From: Pseudomonadota bacterium
GTDB lineage: Bacteria > Pseudomonadota > Gammaproteobacteria > Burkholderiales > Burkholderiaceae
Length of the DNA: 64,000 bases
NCBI GenBank assembly: GCA_963205525.1
Contig: CAUJJP010000052.1
Coordinates: 49,343-113,342 of the forward strand
Direction: 5' to 3'
Made by a program: the position numbers and the translations under genes. The notes under the pieces were generated by a model that had not been told where the DNA came from, did not search any database, and saw nothing but the letters and a program-made list of their open reading frames with translations. This document shows, in pieces, positions 7,844 through 16,500 of the stretch (position 1 is its first letter; each line of letters opens with the position of its first letter).

Positions 7844-8284
7844 TCAGCCCACCCGCAGCGGAATAGTGACCGGCCCGTCGTTCACCAGGTGCACCGCCAT
7901 GTCGGCGCCGAACTCGCCGGCCTGCACCTGCGGGTGGCGTGCGCGCGCCAGCGCGAGCACGAGCTCGTACATCCACCGACCCTGCGCCGCGGGGGCTGCG
8001 GCGCTGAAGCTGGGCCGGTTGCCGCCGGCGGTGTCGGCGGCCAGGGTGAACTGGGAGACGATGAGCAGACCGCCTCCGGTGTCCTGCAGGCTGCGGTTCA
8101 TGCGCCCCTGCTCGTCGGCGAGGATGCGCAGCTTCAGCAGCTTGTCGACGAAGCGCTGCGCCTGCAGCTCGCCGTCGGCGGGCTCGGCGCAGACGAAGGC
8201 CAGCAGCCCGGCGTCTATCGCCCCCACGACGCGGCCGGCCACCTCAACTCGCGCCTGCGCGACGCGCTGCACGAGGCCGATCAT
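7844..8284 (-). CDS. dtd: D-aminoacyl-tRNA deacylase
   Basis: The 146-residue protein is collinear with DTD. It has the N-terminal MIGLVQRVAQARVEV strand, the substrate-binding motif GGLLIVSQFTL (about residues 71-81) and the C-terminal NDGPVTIPL motif (about 135-143), which carry the invariant SQ and GP pairs. DTD is a cytosolic homodimer that hydrolyses D-amino acids, and glycine mischarged on tRNA-Ala, from tRNA. The ATG at 8284 overlaps the stop of the upstream cation efflux gene by four bases (ATGA), so tyrS, the efflux gene and dtd are probably one operon. The linkage to a tRNA synthetase fits its proofreading role. Confidence 0.95.
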   Translation of the reverse strand: MIGLVQRVAQARVEVAGRVVGAIDAGLLAFVCAEPADGELQAQRFVDKLLKLRILADEQGRMNRSLQDTGGGLLIVSQFTLAADTAGGNRPSFSAAAPAAQGRWMYELVLALARARHPQVQAGEFGADMAVHLVNDGPVTIPLRVG

Positions 8285-9171
8285 GGCGAGTGCACCGGGC
8301 CCGGGAAGGCCGCCTCGACGTCCACCGGCAGCAACTGGATGCTGGCGCGCAAGCCCGGCACCTCGGCCATCAAGGCCTGCTCGACCGCGGCGCGCAGTGC
8401 GGCGGCTCGGCGCAGGCTCCAGTCGGCCGGCAGGTGCATGTGCAGGTCGACGAATCGGCGTGCGCCGGCGCGCCGCGTCGTCAGGTGGTCGAAGCGGACC
8501 GCCTCCTGGGCAAAGCCGGCGAGCACGGCGTCGATGCGGGCCTGCGCCTCGGGCTCGAGCGCGTGGTCCATCAGGCCGTCGATCGAGCGCCGCAGCAGGC
8601 GCAGGCCTTCGCGCAGGATGTTCAGCGCCACCGCGGCAGCGATCAGCGGATCCAGCCACAGCCAGCCGCTGAGCTGGACTGCGATCAGCCCGAGGACGAC
8701 GCCGACCGAGGTCCAGACGTCGGTCAGCAGGTGGCGGGCGTCGGCCTCGAGCGCGATCGACCTCGCCTCGTCGGCCTTGCGCAGCATGGCCCAGGCCAGG
8801 GCTGCATTCAACACCGTTGCCAGCAGCGACAGCAGCAGACCCAGGCCGATGCGCTCCAGCGGCAGTGGGTGCAGCCAGCGGTTGACGGCCGAGCCCAGGA
8901 TGGCGAGGGCGGCGACGCCGATCAGCACGCCTTCGAAACCGCTGGAAAAGTACTCCGCCTTGTGGTGCCCGTAGGGGTGGTCGTCGTCCGGCGGGCGCGC
9001 CGCCAGCGTGACCATGGTGAGCGCAAAGCTGGCGGCAGCGAGGTTGACCAGCGACTCGATTGCGTCCGACAGCAGGCTGACCGATCCGGTCAGCCACCAG
9101 GCGGCGGCCTTGAGCGCGATGGTGGCCGCCGCGACGGCGACCGACAGCTTCAGGTAGGTGGCAACGCGCAA
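8281..9171 (-). CDS. Cation diffusion facilitator family transporter (FieF/CzcD-like)
   Basis: The protein is about 296 residues with six predicted membrane helices. Family motifs are SLLSDAIESLVN in helix 2, HPYGHHKAEYFSS after helix 3 and ADARHLLTDVWTS in helix 5, which supply metal-binding Asp/His. A cytoplasmic C-terminal domain holds FVDLHMHLP. CDF proteins export divalent metals (Zn, Fe, Cd or Co) using the proton gradient. No ATG lies near the N-terminus; the best in-frame start is TTG at 9171, giving a start LRVATYLKLSV nine bases after the tyrS stop. The start is therefore uncertain by a few codons. The metal is not predictable with confidence. Confidence 0.88.
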   Translation of the reverse strand: MRVATYLKLSVAVAAATIALKAAAWWLTGSVSLLSDAIESLVNLAAASFALTMVTLAARPPDDDHPYGHHKAEYFSSGFEGVLIGVAALAILGSAVNRWLHPLPLERIGLGLLLSLLATVLNAALAWAMLRKADEARSIALEADARHLLTDVWTSVGVVLGLIAVQLSGWLWLDPLIAAAVALNILREGLRLLRRSIDGLMDHALEPEAQARIDAVLAGFAQEAVRFDHLTTRRAGARRFVDLHMHLPADWSLRRAAALRAAVEQALMAEVPGLRASIQLLPVDVEAAFPGPVHSP

Positions 9172-9179
9172 GAGGCGGA

Positions 9180-10412
9180 TCAGCTCAGCGTCACGCGCGC
9201 GAACTTGCGCTTGCCGACCTGCAGCACCACGGTGCCCGGCGCCAGCTTGAGTGTCTTGTCGCTCACCACGCTGCCGTCCACGCGCACGCCGCCCTGGTCG
9301 ATCAGGCGCAGCGCCTCGCTGGTGGAGGGTGCGAGGCCAGCGGCCTTGAGCAAGGCACCGATGGCCAGCGGTGCGCCGGACAGCGCGAGCTCGGGGATCT
9401 GGTCCGGAATGCCGCCGCGCGCGCGCAGCTCGAAGTCGGCCTCGGCGGCTTCGGTGGCGGGCCGGCCATGGAAGCGCTCGGTGATCTCGCGCGCCAGCAT
9501 CAGCTTGGCGTCCTTGGGGTTGCGCCCGCCCTCGACCTCGGACTTGAGGGCCGCGATCTCGGCTTCGCTGCGGAAGGACAGCAGGGTGTACCAGCGCCAC
9601 ATGAGCACGTCGCTGATCGACAGCACCTTGGCGAACATGGTCGGCGCGGGCTCGGAGATGCCGACGTAATTGCCCTTGCTCTTGGACATCTTCTCCACCC
9701 CGTCGAGGCCTTCGAGCAGCGGCATGGTGAGGATGCACTGCGGCTCCTGCCCATCCTCTTGTTGCAGGTGGCGGCCCATCAGCAGGTTGAAGGTCTGGTC
9801 GGTGCCGCCGAGTTCGAGGTCGCACCTCAGCGCCACCGAGTCGTAGCCCTGCATCAAGGGGTACAGGAACTCGTGCACGCTGATCGGTGTGCCCTCGCGG
9901 AAGCGGGTGCTGAAGTCTTCGCGCTCCATCATGCGCGCCACCGTGTAGCGGGCAGCGAGCTTGATGATGCCGCGCGCGCCCAGGGCGTCGCTCCACTCGC
10001 TGTTCCAGCGCACCTCGGCGCGGTCCATGTCTATCACCAGTCCGACCTGGTCGAAATAGGTCTTGGCGTTGGCCTCGATCTCCTCGCGCGTGAGCGGCGG
10101 GCGCGTGCTGTTGCGCCCCGACGGATCGCCGATGGTGGTCGTGAAGTCGCCGATGAGCGGGATCACCACATGGCCGAGGTCCTGCAGCTGGCGCATCTTG
10201 TTCAGCACCACCGTGTGCCCCAGGTGCAGGTCGGGCGCGGTCGGGTCCATGCCGAACTTGATGCGCAAGGGCTTGCCGCTGGCTTCGCTGCGCTGCAGCT
10301 TGCGCAGCCACTCGGCCTCGGGCAGGAGCTGTTCGACGCCGCGGCGGCTGATCGCCATCGCCTCCTGAACACGTTCGGACGAATGGGTAAGCGCTGTAAC
10401 CAGATCGGTCAT
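9180..10412 (-). CDS. tyrS: Tyrosine-tRNA ligase
   Basis: This 410-residue class I aminoacyl-tRNA synthetase charges tRNA-Tyr. Visible motifs are the HIGH-type sequence DLHLGHTVVLNKM (about residues 60-72), the tyrosine-site GGTDQTFNLLMGR and KMSKSKGNYVG (about 240-250). A C-terminal S4 RNA-binding domain ends the protein (about 345-410: LIDQGGVRVDGSVV and VLQVGKRKFARV). Length and order match the TyrZ-like bacterial form. ATG at 10412 is the natural start. It is transcribed divergently from the M23 peptidase gene, an arrangement common in betaproteobacteria. Confidence 0.97.
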   Translation of the reverse strand: MTDLVTALTHSSERVQEAMAISRRGVEQLLPEAEWLRKLQRSEASGKPLRIKFGMDPTAPDLHLGHTVVLNKMRQLQDLGHVVIPLIGDFTTTIGDPSGRNSTRPPLTREEIEANAKTYFDQVGLVIDMDRAEVRWNSEWSDALGARGIIKLAARYTVARMMEREDFSTRFREGTPISVHEFLYPLMQGYDSVALRCDLELGGTDQTFNLLMGRHLQQEDGQEPQCILTMPLLEGLDGVEKMSKSKGNYVGISEPAPTMFAKVLSISDVLMWRWYTLLSFRSEAEIAALKSEVEGGRNPKDAKLMLAREITERFHGRPATEAAEADFELRARGGIPDQIPELALSGAPLAIGALLKAAGLAPSTSEALRLIDQGGVRVDGSVVSDKTLKLAPGTVVLQVGKRKFARVTLS

Positions 10413-10461
10413 GACAAAGTCATCGGTATTAGTTCGCGGTTCGGGCCCGAGTGTCGGGCGC

Positions 10462-10486
10462 TATACTCGCCCCCTGATTTAGGGGG
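10462..10486 (+). promoter_or_regulatory. Possible -10 element and start-site hairpin for the M23 gene
   Basis: TATACT at 10462-10467 is a good -10 hexamer facing the M23 peptidase gene; the best -35 match (TTCGGG, 10440-10445) is poor. Directly downstream, six C/T bases (10470-10475) and six A/G bases (10481-10486) form a small stem around GATTT at the expected transcript start. The 139-base divergent gap holds nothing else clear. Confidence 0.35.
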
Positions 10487-10551
10487 TCGACGGTACGCCG
10501 CGGCCCGTCCGGCGCGCGTGGGGCGCGCCCTTCGGACCCGATTCTAGTGGC

Positions 10552-11967
10552 GTGACCTCTTCCCAATCCGAACCCTCAGACTTCGCCGCCACCCTGCGCC
10601 TGGCGCTGCGTTCCAAGGCCGAACGCGCACGGCGCTGGCACCGCGAGCACCGGCGCCTGGTACACGGCAGCGTGCTGGCGGGACTGGTCGGGTTCTCGGC
10701 GCTGGCCTTCGGCGTCGCGCCGCTGGCGCCCGACGCGGCCGACCTGCCGCAGCGCCTGGTCACCGAGGAAGTGGTCCCCGAAGGCTTGCAGGCCCAGTTG
10801 CAGGCCCTGGAGTCGCTGGATTTCGAGCTCACCCGCGCCGATCTGACGCGCGGCAGCGACAGCGCCGAGAAGCTGCTCGCGCGCCTGGGCGTGGTGGACA
10901 GCGAGGCTGCGGCCTTCCTGCGCCGCGATCCCACCGCACGCCGGCTGCTGCTGGGGCGGCCGGGCAAGATGGTCCAGGTCGTGAGCGCCGAGGACGGCAG
11001 CCTGGCCCAGCTGGTGGCGCGCTATCCGGCCGAGCGCGAGGACCAGCAGCTCAGCCACTTCACCCGCCTGACGGTCGAGAAGGTCGACGGTCAATGGCGT
11101 GCCGGCATCGAGTCCGCCGCCATGCAGACCCAGGTCCGGCTCGGCAGCGGCACCATCCGCAGTTCGCTCTTCGCCGCTGCCGACGAAGCGCGCATCCCGG
11201 ACCCGATCTCGATCCAGATCGCCGAGCTGTTCTCCAGCGAGATCGACTTCCACCGCGAGCTGCGCCAGGGCGACACCTTCAGCGTCGTCTACGAGTCGCT
11301 CACCGCCGACGGCGAGCCCATCACCTGGAACAGCGGCAGCGGGCGCGTGCTGGCGGCCGAGTTCGTGAACGGCGGCAAGTCCCACCAGGCGGTCTGGTTC
11401 GCAGGCGCCAACGGCAGCAAGGGCGGCTACTTCGCCCCCGACGGCAGCAGCCTGCAGCGCAGCTTCCTGTCCAGCCCGATGGCGTTCTCGCGCGTGACCT
11501 CGGGCTTTGCGATGCGCCTGCACCCGATCCTGAAGTCCTGGCGTGCGCACAAGGGCATCGACTACGGCGCCCCCAGCGGCACCCCTATCCGCAGCGTCGG
11601 CGCCGGCGTGGTGACGTTCGCCGGCTGGCAGAACGGCTACGGCAACGCCGCCGAGATCCGCCACGACAACGGGCGCAGCACCTTCTACGCCCACATGAGC
11701 CGGGTCGACGTGCGCAAGGGCCAGCGCGTGGAGCAAGGCCAGAACGTCGGCGCCGTCGGCTCGACCGGCTGGTCCACCGGCCCGCACCTGCACTTCGAGT
11801 TCCGCGTCAACGGCCAGCACCAGGACCCGCACCGGCTGCTCAAATCGGGCGAGACGGTGCACCTGGCCGCCGCCCTGCGGCCGCAGTTCGAGCAGTTCGC
11901 GGCTGCCGCGAAGACGCAGCTGCGCATCGCCGAGTCGATGCGCGGCATCACGGTCGACGCCGAGTAG
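10552..11967 (+). CDS. M23 family zinc metallopeptidase (membrane-anchored peptidoglycan hydrolase)
   Basis: The protein has 471 residues. A basic N-terminus is followed by one membrane helix (about residues 45-65, VLAGLVGFSALAFGVAPLA). A long periplasmic region comes next, then a C-terminal LytM/M23 domain (about 320-445). The zinc ligands are visible: MRLHPILKSWRAHKGIDYGAP gives the first His and Asp, and GPHLHFEF gives the HxH pair. M23 enzymes cut peptide cross-bridges in peptidoglycan or activate amidases. The start is GTG at 10552; no better ATG exists. It sits between tyrS (divergent) and anmK, which recycles anhydro-MurNAc, so both neighbours on plus concern cell-wall turnover. Confidence 0.93.
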   Translation: MTSSQSEPSDFAATLRLALRSKAERARRWHREHRRLVHGSVLAGLVGFSALAFGVAPLAPDAADLPQRLVTEEVVPEGLQAQLQALESLDFELTRADLTRGSDSAEKLLARLGVVDSEAAAFLRRDPTARRLLLGRPGKMVQVVSAEDGSLAQLVARYPAEREDQQLSHFTRLTVEKVDGQWRAGIESAAMQTQVRLGSGTIRSSLFAAADEARIPDPISIQIAELFSSEIDFHRELRQGDTFSVVYESLTADGEPITWNSGSGRVLAAEFVNGGKSHQAVWFAGANGSKGGYFAPDGSSLQRSFLSSPMAFSRVTSGFAMRLHPILKSWRAHKGIDYGAPSGTPIRSVGAGVVTFAGWQNGYGNAAEIRHDNGRSTFYAHMSRVDVRKGQRVEQGQNVGAVGSTGWSTGPHLHFEFRVNGQHQDPHRLLKSGETVHLAAALRPQFEQFAAAAKTQLRIAESMRGITVDAE

Positions 11968-12001
11968 GCGAGCGCCACCGGGCCTGGCCCAAGCGCCGAC
12001 G

Positions 12002-13099
12002 ATGGCGCCGCTCTATGCAGGCCTGATGTCCGGCACCTCGCTGGACGGCGTCGACGCGGTGCTGGTCGAACCCAGCCCCAAGGGCGGCCTGCGCGCCCAT
12101 TGCCACCACGCTTTTGCGCCTGCACTGCGCCAGGACTTGCTGGCCTTGAACAGCCCCGGCGGCAGCGACGAGCTTGCGCGCGCCGCGATCGCCGCGCGCG
12201 ATCTCGCCGACGCCTATGCGGAGGTGCTCGCCGATCTGCTGGCCAGCGCCGGGGTGACGGCGACCGAGCTGCGCGCGGTCGGTGCCCACGGGCAGACGGT
12301 GCGCCACCGGCCCGAGCTGGGCTACACGGTGCAACTGCTGGACGCGGCACGCCTGGCCGAACGCAGCGGGATCGCCGTGGTCGCCAACCTGCGCAGCCGC
12401 GACGTCGCCGCCGGCGGCCAGGGCGCGCCCCTGGTGCCGGCCTTCCATGCCGCGCGCTTTGCGCGCCCCGGCGAGGACGTGGCGGTGCTCAACCTGGGCG
12501 GCATTGCCAACCTGAGCCTGCTGGGTGCCGACGGCAGCGTGCGCGGTTTCGACACCGGTCCCGCGAACGCCTTGCTCGACCACTGGATACAGGCGCAGCG
12601 CAATCTGGAGTTCGATGCCGGCGGCGCCTGGGCGGCCGGCGGCCGCATCGACCCGCCGCTGCTGGCGGCCCTGCTCGACGAACCCTTCTTCGCCTTGCCG
12701 CCCCCCAAGAGCACGGGCCGCGACCTCTTCCACCCTGGCTGGCTGCAGCAACGGTTGTCGGCCGTCGCTGCGCCGGACCCGCAGGATGTGATGGCAACCC
12801 TGGCGGCGCTGAGCGCGCACACCGTCTGCCAGGCCCTGCTCACGCACGCCCCACGCACGCGCCGCCTGCGCGTGTGCGGCGGCGGTGCGCGCAACCGCTT
12901 CCTGATGCAGCAGATCGCCGCCGGGCTGCCGGGCGTGGACGTGCAGGACAGCAGCGCCGACGGTGTGGCGCCCGAGCATGTGGAGGCCTGGGCCTTTGCC
13001 TGGCTGGCGCAGGCCTTCATCGAGGGCCGGCCGGGGAATCTGCCGGCGGTCACCGGCGCGGCGGGGCCGCGCGTGCTGGGGGCACTCTATCCGGCCTGA
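12002..13099 (+). CDS. anmK: Anhydro-N-acetylmuramic acid kinase
   Basis: This 365-residue ASKHA-fold kinase phosphorylates and opens 1,6-anhydro-MurNAc, feeding cell-wall sugars back into metabolism. The family start LYAGLMSGTSLDGVDAVL contains the phosphate-binding GTSLDG. Further marks are GAHGQTVRHRP, VAGGQGAPLVPAFH, NLGGIANLSLLG, GFDTGPANALLD and the C-terminal VCGGGARNRFLM. Length and motif order are typical. It begins 34 bases after the M23 peptidase gene in the same direction, suggesting a peptidoglycan-turnover operon. It ends convergently against erpA. Confidence 0.96.
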   Translation: MAPLYAGLMSGTSLDGVDAVLVEPSPKGGLRAHCHHAFAPALRQDLLALNSPGGSDELARAAIAARDLADAYAEVLADLLASAGVTATELRAVGAHGQTVRHRPELGYTVQLLDAARLAERSGIAVVANLRSRDVAAGGQGAPLVPAFHAARFARPGEDVAVLNLGGIANLSLLGADGSVRGFDTGPANALLDHWIQAQRNLEFDAGGAWAAGGRIDPPLLAALLDEPFFALPPPKSTGRDLFHPGWLQQRLSAVAAPDPQDVMATLAALSAHTVCQALLTHAPRTRRLRVCGGGARNRFLMQQIAAGLPGVDVQDSSADGVAPEHVEAWAFAWLAQAFIEGRPGNLPAVTGAAGPRVLGALYPA

Positions 13100-13118
13100 G
13101 GCCGGTCCGGGCGACCGA

Positions 13119-13140
13119 CGTCGGCCTGTCGACGCCGACG
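13119..13140. terminator. Putative bidirectional terminator between anmK and erpA
   Basis: Arms CGTCGGC (13119-13125) and GCCGACG (13134-13140) form a 7-bp GC-rich stem with an 8-base loop in the 48-base gap between two converging genes. There is no T-run on either side, so the call rests on position and stem strength. Confidence 0.4.
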
Positions 13141-13147
13141 GGCAAGC

Positions 13148-13522
13148 TCAGGCGGAAAACGAGGAGCCGCAGCCGCAGGTCGTGTTGGCGTTCGGATTCC
13201 TGATCACGAACTGCGCGCCCTGCAGATCGTCCTTGTAGTCGATCTCGGCGCCAAGCAGATACTGCAGGCTCATGGCGTCGATCAGCAGGGTGACGCCGTT
13301 CTTCGTCATCTGGGTGTCGTCTTCGTTCACCGCTTCATCGAAGGTGAAGCCGTACTGGAAGCCCGAGCAGCCACCACCCTGGACGAAGACGCGCAGCTTC
13401 AGCTCCGGGTTGCCTTCCTCGGCCACCAGCTCGGCGACCTTGGTGGCGGCGCTGTCGGTGAAGACCAGCGGCACCGGCATCTCGTCGGCGGCTGGACCCA
13501 GGTTCTCGGCAATCGCATTCAT
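13148..13522 (-). CDS. erpA: Iron-sulfur cluster insertion protein ErpA
   Basis: This 124-residue A-type carrier has the three conserved cysteines that hold an Fe-S cluster: one in [13 protein letters not shown] (about residue 52) and two in the C-terminal TTCGCGSSF. It transfers clusters to apo-proteins of isoprenoid synthesis and respiration. The region [19 protein letters not shown] (here [15 protein letters not shown]) is characteristic. ATG at 13522 is preceded on the minus strand by AAGGA. The location beside rpsI-rplM is the usual betaproteobacterial context. The roughly 210 bases up to rpsI hold only the operon terminator and a probable erpA promoter region. Confidence 0.95.
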   Translation of the reverse strand: MNAIAENLGPAADEMPVPLVFTDSAATKVAELVAEEGNPELKLRVFVQGGGCSGFQYGFTFDEAVNEDDTQMTKNGVTLLIDAMSLQYLLGAEIDYKDDLQGAQFVIRNPNANTTCGCGSSFSA

Positions 13523-13700
13523 GGGTGATCCTTGAGTCTCGGGAAGCTGTTGCAGGCCGCGCCACGCGCTCGTGGGCCGAACCGACGGGCCGCCCACGGC
13601 ACCGGCCGATGATCCCATGGGCAAACCCGACCTTGCCGTGAACCCGGGCATTGTCGGCCTGCCGCAGTCCGCGCACGCGCGCGAACGAAGCGACAAGCCC

Positions 13701-13726
13701 GGCGACCGGCGCGACAGCCGGTCGCC
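13701..13726 (-). terminator. Terminator hairpin after the rplM-rpsI operon
   Basis: A 10-bp perfect GC-rich stem (13701-13710 with 13717-13726, six-base loop) lies just past the rpsI stop in the direction of transcription. The sequence after it is only mildly T-rich on the minus strand, so it may be inefficient or factor-assisted. Confidence 0.55.
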
Positions 13727-13734
13727 CGCAGGCT

Positions 13735-14127
13735 TCAGCGCTTGCTGAACTGCTTGCGTCGACGTGCGCCGTGCAGGCCGACCTTCTTGCGCTCCACCTC
13801 GCGCGCGTCGCGGGTCACGAAACCGGCGCGGCTGAGTTCGGGCTTGAGCGCCTCGTCGTAGTCGATCAGCGCCCGCGTCACGCCGTGGCGCACGGCGCCG
13901 GCCTGGCCGCTCTCGCCGCCGCCGTGGACGTTGACCTGGATGTCGAAGGCCGCCTCGTTGGCCGTCAGCAGCAGCGGCTGCTTGACGATCATGATCGAGG
14001 TCTGGCGACCGAAATACTGATCGATCGGCTTGCCGTTGACCGTGATCTGGCCGCTGCCCTTCTTGATGAAGACGCGCGCCACCGACGACTTGCGGCGGCC
14101 GGTGCCGTAGTTCCACTGTCCGATCAT
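13735..14127 (-). CDS. rpsI: 30S ribosomal protein S9
   Basis: This is a 130-residue basic protein, the standard length for S9. It begins [20 protein letters not shown] and ends with the conserved [12 protein letters not shown] tail, whose final residues reach the ribosomal P site. The middle has [16 protein letters not shown] and [18 protein letters not shown] at 14127 was chosen because it gives the canonical N-terminus; an upstream in-frame ATG would add 19 unrelated residues. It lies 7 bases after rplM and is cotranscribed with it. Confidence 0.97.
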   Translation of the reverse strand: MIGQWNYGTGRRKSSVARVFIKKGSGQITVNGKPIDQYFGRQTSIMIVKQPLLLTANEAAFDIQVNVHGGGESGQAGAVRHGVTRALIDYDEALKPELSRAGFVTRDAREVERKKVGLHGARRRKQFSKR

Positions 14128-14134
14128 CGCGTCC

Positions 14135-14563
14135 TCACAGTTCCAGAGGTTTGGGCTGCTGCGCGGTGTGCGGGTGCGTGGCACCAGCGTAGACCTTCAG
14201 CTTCTTGATCATCGCGTAGCCCAGCGGGCCCTTGGGCAGCATGCCCTTGACCGCCTTTTCCAGCGCGCGCCCGGGATGCTTGGCCTGCATGTCCCGGAAC
14301 GAGGTGGCGTAGATGCCGCCCGGGTAGCCGGTGTGGCGGTAGTACATCTTGTCGGTGCTCTTGGCACCGGTGACGCGGAGCTTCTCGGCGTTGACGACGA
14401 CGATGAAATCACCGGTGTCGACGTGAGGCGTGTAGATGGCCTTGTGCTTGCCGCGCAAACGGAGTGCCACTTCGCTGGCAACACGTCCGAGCACCTTGTC
14501 GGTGGCGTCAATCACAAACCACTCGTGCTTCACCTCGGCCGGCTTGGCGCTGAAGGTCTTCAT
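14135..14563 (-). CDS. rplM: 50S ribosomal protein L13
   Basis: This 142-residue protein is collinear with L13. It has the start [20 protein letters not shown], then [47 protein letters not shown] and the C-terminal [18 protein letters not shown]. It is an early-assembling large-subunit protein that binds 23S rRNA. It is the first gene of the rplM-rpsI operon, with a leader of roughly 180 bases. Nothing is unusual in the coding region. Confidence 0.98.
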   Translation of the reverse strand: MKTFSAKPAEVKHEWFVIDATDKVLGRVASEVALRLRGKHKAIYTPHVDTGDFIVVVNAEKLRVTGAKSTDKMYYRHTGYPGGIYATSFRDMQAKHPGRALEKAVKGMLPKGPLGYAMIKKLKVYAGATHPHTAQQPKPLEL

Positions 14564-14877
14564 GAGGGTCTTTCAGAAGCGGGCAAGCCCGCCATTGGGA
14601 ACGGCAGCGACCGACAAAGGGTCGATCGAGGCAATCGGCTGCTCCTTCGGTGTCGCTTCAAGCGGGCCCCTGGAACTGTTCCCTGGACCCCGGGCGACCT
14701 CTCCGGACTGCGCACCGGTCGTTTCCCGGCCGTTTTTCGGGAAAGCCCGCAAGTATATCAGCGCGAACCACGGCGCGCCGAGGGCCGATTCACGTGACTT
14801 TTGTGGGTTCAATTCGAGGGTTAACCCTAGCTCATTCCGCTAACATGGCCGCACCGCTGTACTGAAGGGGCCACACG
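14564..14877 (-). promoter_or_regulatory. rplM promoter and long 5' leader; upstream part also serves the GNAT gene
   Basis: This 314-base divergent gap has no gene. On the minus strand 14752-14760 reads TGATATACT, an extended -10 element facing rplM; a -35 box is weak. If used, the rplM mRNA would have a leader of about 180 bases with several GC-rich inverted segments. The plus-facing right end (14818-14870) contains a short palindrome GGGTTAACCC and AT-richer sequence, the likely promoter zone of the acetyltransferase gene. Confidence 0.5.
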
Positions 14878-15582
14878 ATGGCAACCGACCTCCTGGCCGA
14901 CGCCACGTCGGCCACCCATAGCCCGGTACCCCCGGTCCCGCAGATTCCCCGCTGGGTGCCCATCCGTTCGCTGGCGCCGCGCCACCGGCCGCGCATCCTG
15001 GCCCACCTGCTGGCGCTGGAGGAGCACGACCGCTACCTGCGCTTCGGTCACCCGGCTTCGGACGCGCAGATCGCGCGCTACGTCGATCTGATCGACTTCG
15101 ACCGCGACGAGGTGTTCGGCATCTTCAACCGGCGCTTGCAGCTGGTGGCGATGGCCCACCTGGCCTACCACGTGCTCGAGGACGAACGCCAGCGCCCGCA
15201 GGCCGCCGAGTTCGGGGTTTCGGTGCGCCCCACGCATCGCGGCCGCGGCCTGGGCGGGCGCCTGTTCGAGCACGCCATGCTGCACGCGCGCAACCGGCAG
15301 GTGGACACCCTGGTCGTGCACGCCCTGTCAGAGAACCGGCCGATGCTGCGCATCGCGCGCCGCGCCGGCGCCACCGTGCAGCGCGACGGCGGCGATGCCG
15401 AGGCGGTGCTCAAGCTGCCGCCGGAGACCCTGGGTACCCAGCTCGAGGAGATGCTGGACCGGCAGGCGGCCGAGTTCGACTACCGGCTCAAGCGCAGCGC
15501 GCGCCAATTCGACGGCCTGCTGGAGATGATCGCCGACGTGCGCAGCGGCGTCGGCAACAGCGGCGGCCTGGGCTCGCAGTAG
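14878..15582 (+). CDS. GNAT family N-acetyltransferase
   Basis: The protein has 234 residues with a single GNAT domain (about residues 25-185). The acetyl-CoA binding motif A is visible as FGVSVRPTHRGRGLGGRLFEHAMLHAR, with the (R/Q)xxGxG element RGRGLG, followed by the strand-helix VDTLVVHALSENRPMLRIARRAG. A proline-rich start and an acidic/basic helical tail (about 190-225) flank the domain. The substrate could be a protein amine or a small molecule and is not deducible. ATG at 14878 directly follows a GGGG-containing ribosome site. The gene is alone in its direction after the ribosomal operon and is followed by a 12-bp tandem repeat. Confidence 0.88.
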   Translation: MATDLLADATSATHSPVPPVPQIPRWVPIRSLAPRHRPRILAHLLALEEHDRYLRFGHPASDAQIARYVDLIDFDRDEVFGIFNRRLQLVAMAHLAYHVLEDERQRPQAAEFGVSVRPTHRGRGLGGRLFEHAMLHARNRQVDTLVVHALSENRPMLRIARRAGATVQRDGGDAEAVLKLPPETLGTQLEEMLDRQAAEFDYRLKRSARQFDGLLEMIADVRSGVGNSGGLGSQ

Positions 15583-15583
15583 C

Positions 15584-15619
15584 GCCAAGAGCGTCACCAA
15601 GAGCGTCGCCAAGAGCGCC
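15584..15619 (+). repeat. Three tandem 12-bp units
   Basis: Three near-identical 12-base units (consensus RCCAAGAGCGYC) lie immediately after the acetyltransferase stop at 15584-15595, 15596-15607 and 15608-15619. They do not form a gene. They look like a slippage repeat; no function is evident. Confidence 0.8.
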
Positions 15620-15744
15620 ACCATGGGCGCCCGCCCGAGCACCCCACCCCGGACCGGGGGACGGCCCGGGGTCGCGCCCCGACGGCCGCGCATTAACATC
15701 GACGGCTGGACGCGGCGCACCCCTGCCTGCAGCGTCCCTCCCTG

Positions 15745-16500
15745 ATGCCGCCCGACACCATCGCCTGGATTGTTGCCATCGCCTCGGCCGCCCTGCTGGC
15801 CGCTGCCGGCACCCTGTGGGCGCTGCGCCAGCGCCGCTCCGAGCCGGCACCGCTGCCCGAGGAATGGACGCTGACCGCGCGCCCGGTGTTCTCGGGCGAC
15901 GAGCGGCGCGTGTACCGCCAGCTGCGCGAGGCGCTGCCGCACCACATCGTGCTGTCCAAGCTGCCGCTGGTGCGCTTTTGCCAACCCACCGACCCGCAGC
16001 AGGTGCGCTACTGGTACGAGTTGCTGGGCTCCATCCACGTCGGCTTCGCGATCTGCAGCGCCAACGGGCGCGTGCTGGCCGCGATCGACATCGACACCGA
16101 CCGCAACGGCCCCAGGCGCACGCTGCAGATCAAGCAGAAGGTGCTCGCCGCCTGCCGGGTGCGCTATCTGCGCTGCCCGGTGGACCACCTGCCCTCGGTT
16201 CCGGAGCTGCAGCTGCTGGTGCCGCAGCAGATGCCGGCGGCACGCGCGCCCATGGCGGCAGCACCCGTGGACCACGGCGCAGACGGCCAGCGCCGCCGTC
16301 CGCAGCGCGCGCTGTGGCAGGACTCCGGCTTCTTCCACGACTCCTTCTTCGGCGCCGACAGCCGCATGGGTGGCGAGGCGGGCTCGGCGAGCGAGTTCGG
16401 TGGCTTCGTGCGCAGCCCGTCCAGCTACGCCGGACGGCTGCCGGACGAGTCGCTGCCCGGCGCCATCGATCTCGGCCGCGCGCCGCCGCTCAGGCATTGA
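15745..16500 (+). CDS. DUF2726 domain-containing membrane-anchored protein
   Basis: This 251-residue protein has one N-terminal membrane helix (about residues 6-27, IAWIVAIASAALLAAAGTLWAL) and a cytoplasmic DUF2726 domain (about 45-165). The domain shows RPVFSGDERRVYRQLREALP, the strand VGFAICSANGRVLAAIDID and IKQKVLAACRVRYLRC. DUF2726 resembles a nuclease-fold (PD-(D/E)xK-like) domain, but no activity has been established from what I know. The tail is Gly/Ser/Ala-rich and disordered. Its TGA overlaps the TTG start of the downstream kinase gene (TTGA), so the two are likely coupled. Confidence 0.82.
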   Translation: MPPDTIAWIVAIASAALLAAAGTLWALRQRRSEPAPLPEEWTLTARPVFSGDERRVYRQLREALPHHIVLSKLPLVRFCQPTDPQQVRYWYELLGSIHVGFAICSANGRVLAAIDIDTDRNGPRRTLQIKQKVLAACRVRYLRCPVDHLPSVPELQLLVPQQMPAARAPMAAAPVDHGADGQRRRPQRALWQDSGFFHDSFFGADSRMGGEAGSASEFGGFVRSPSSYAGRLPDESLPGAIDLGRAPPLRH

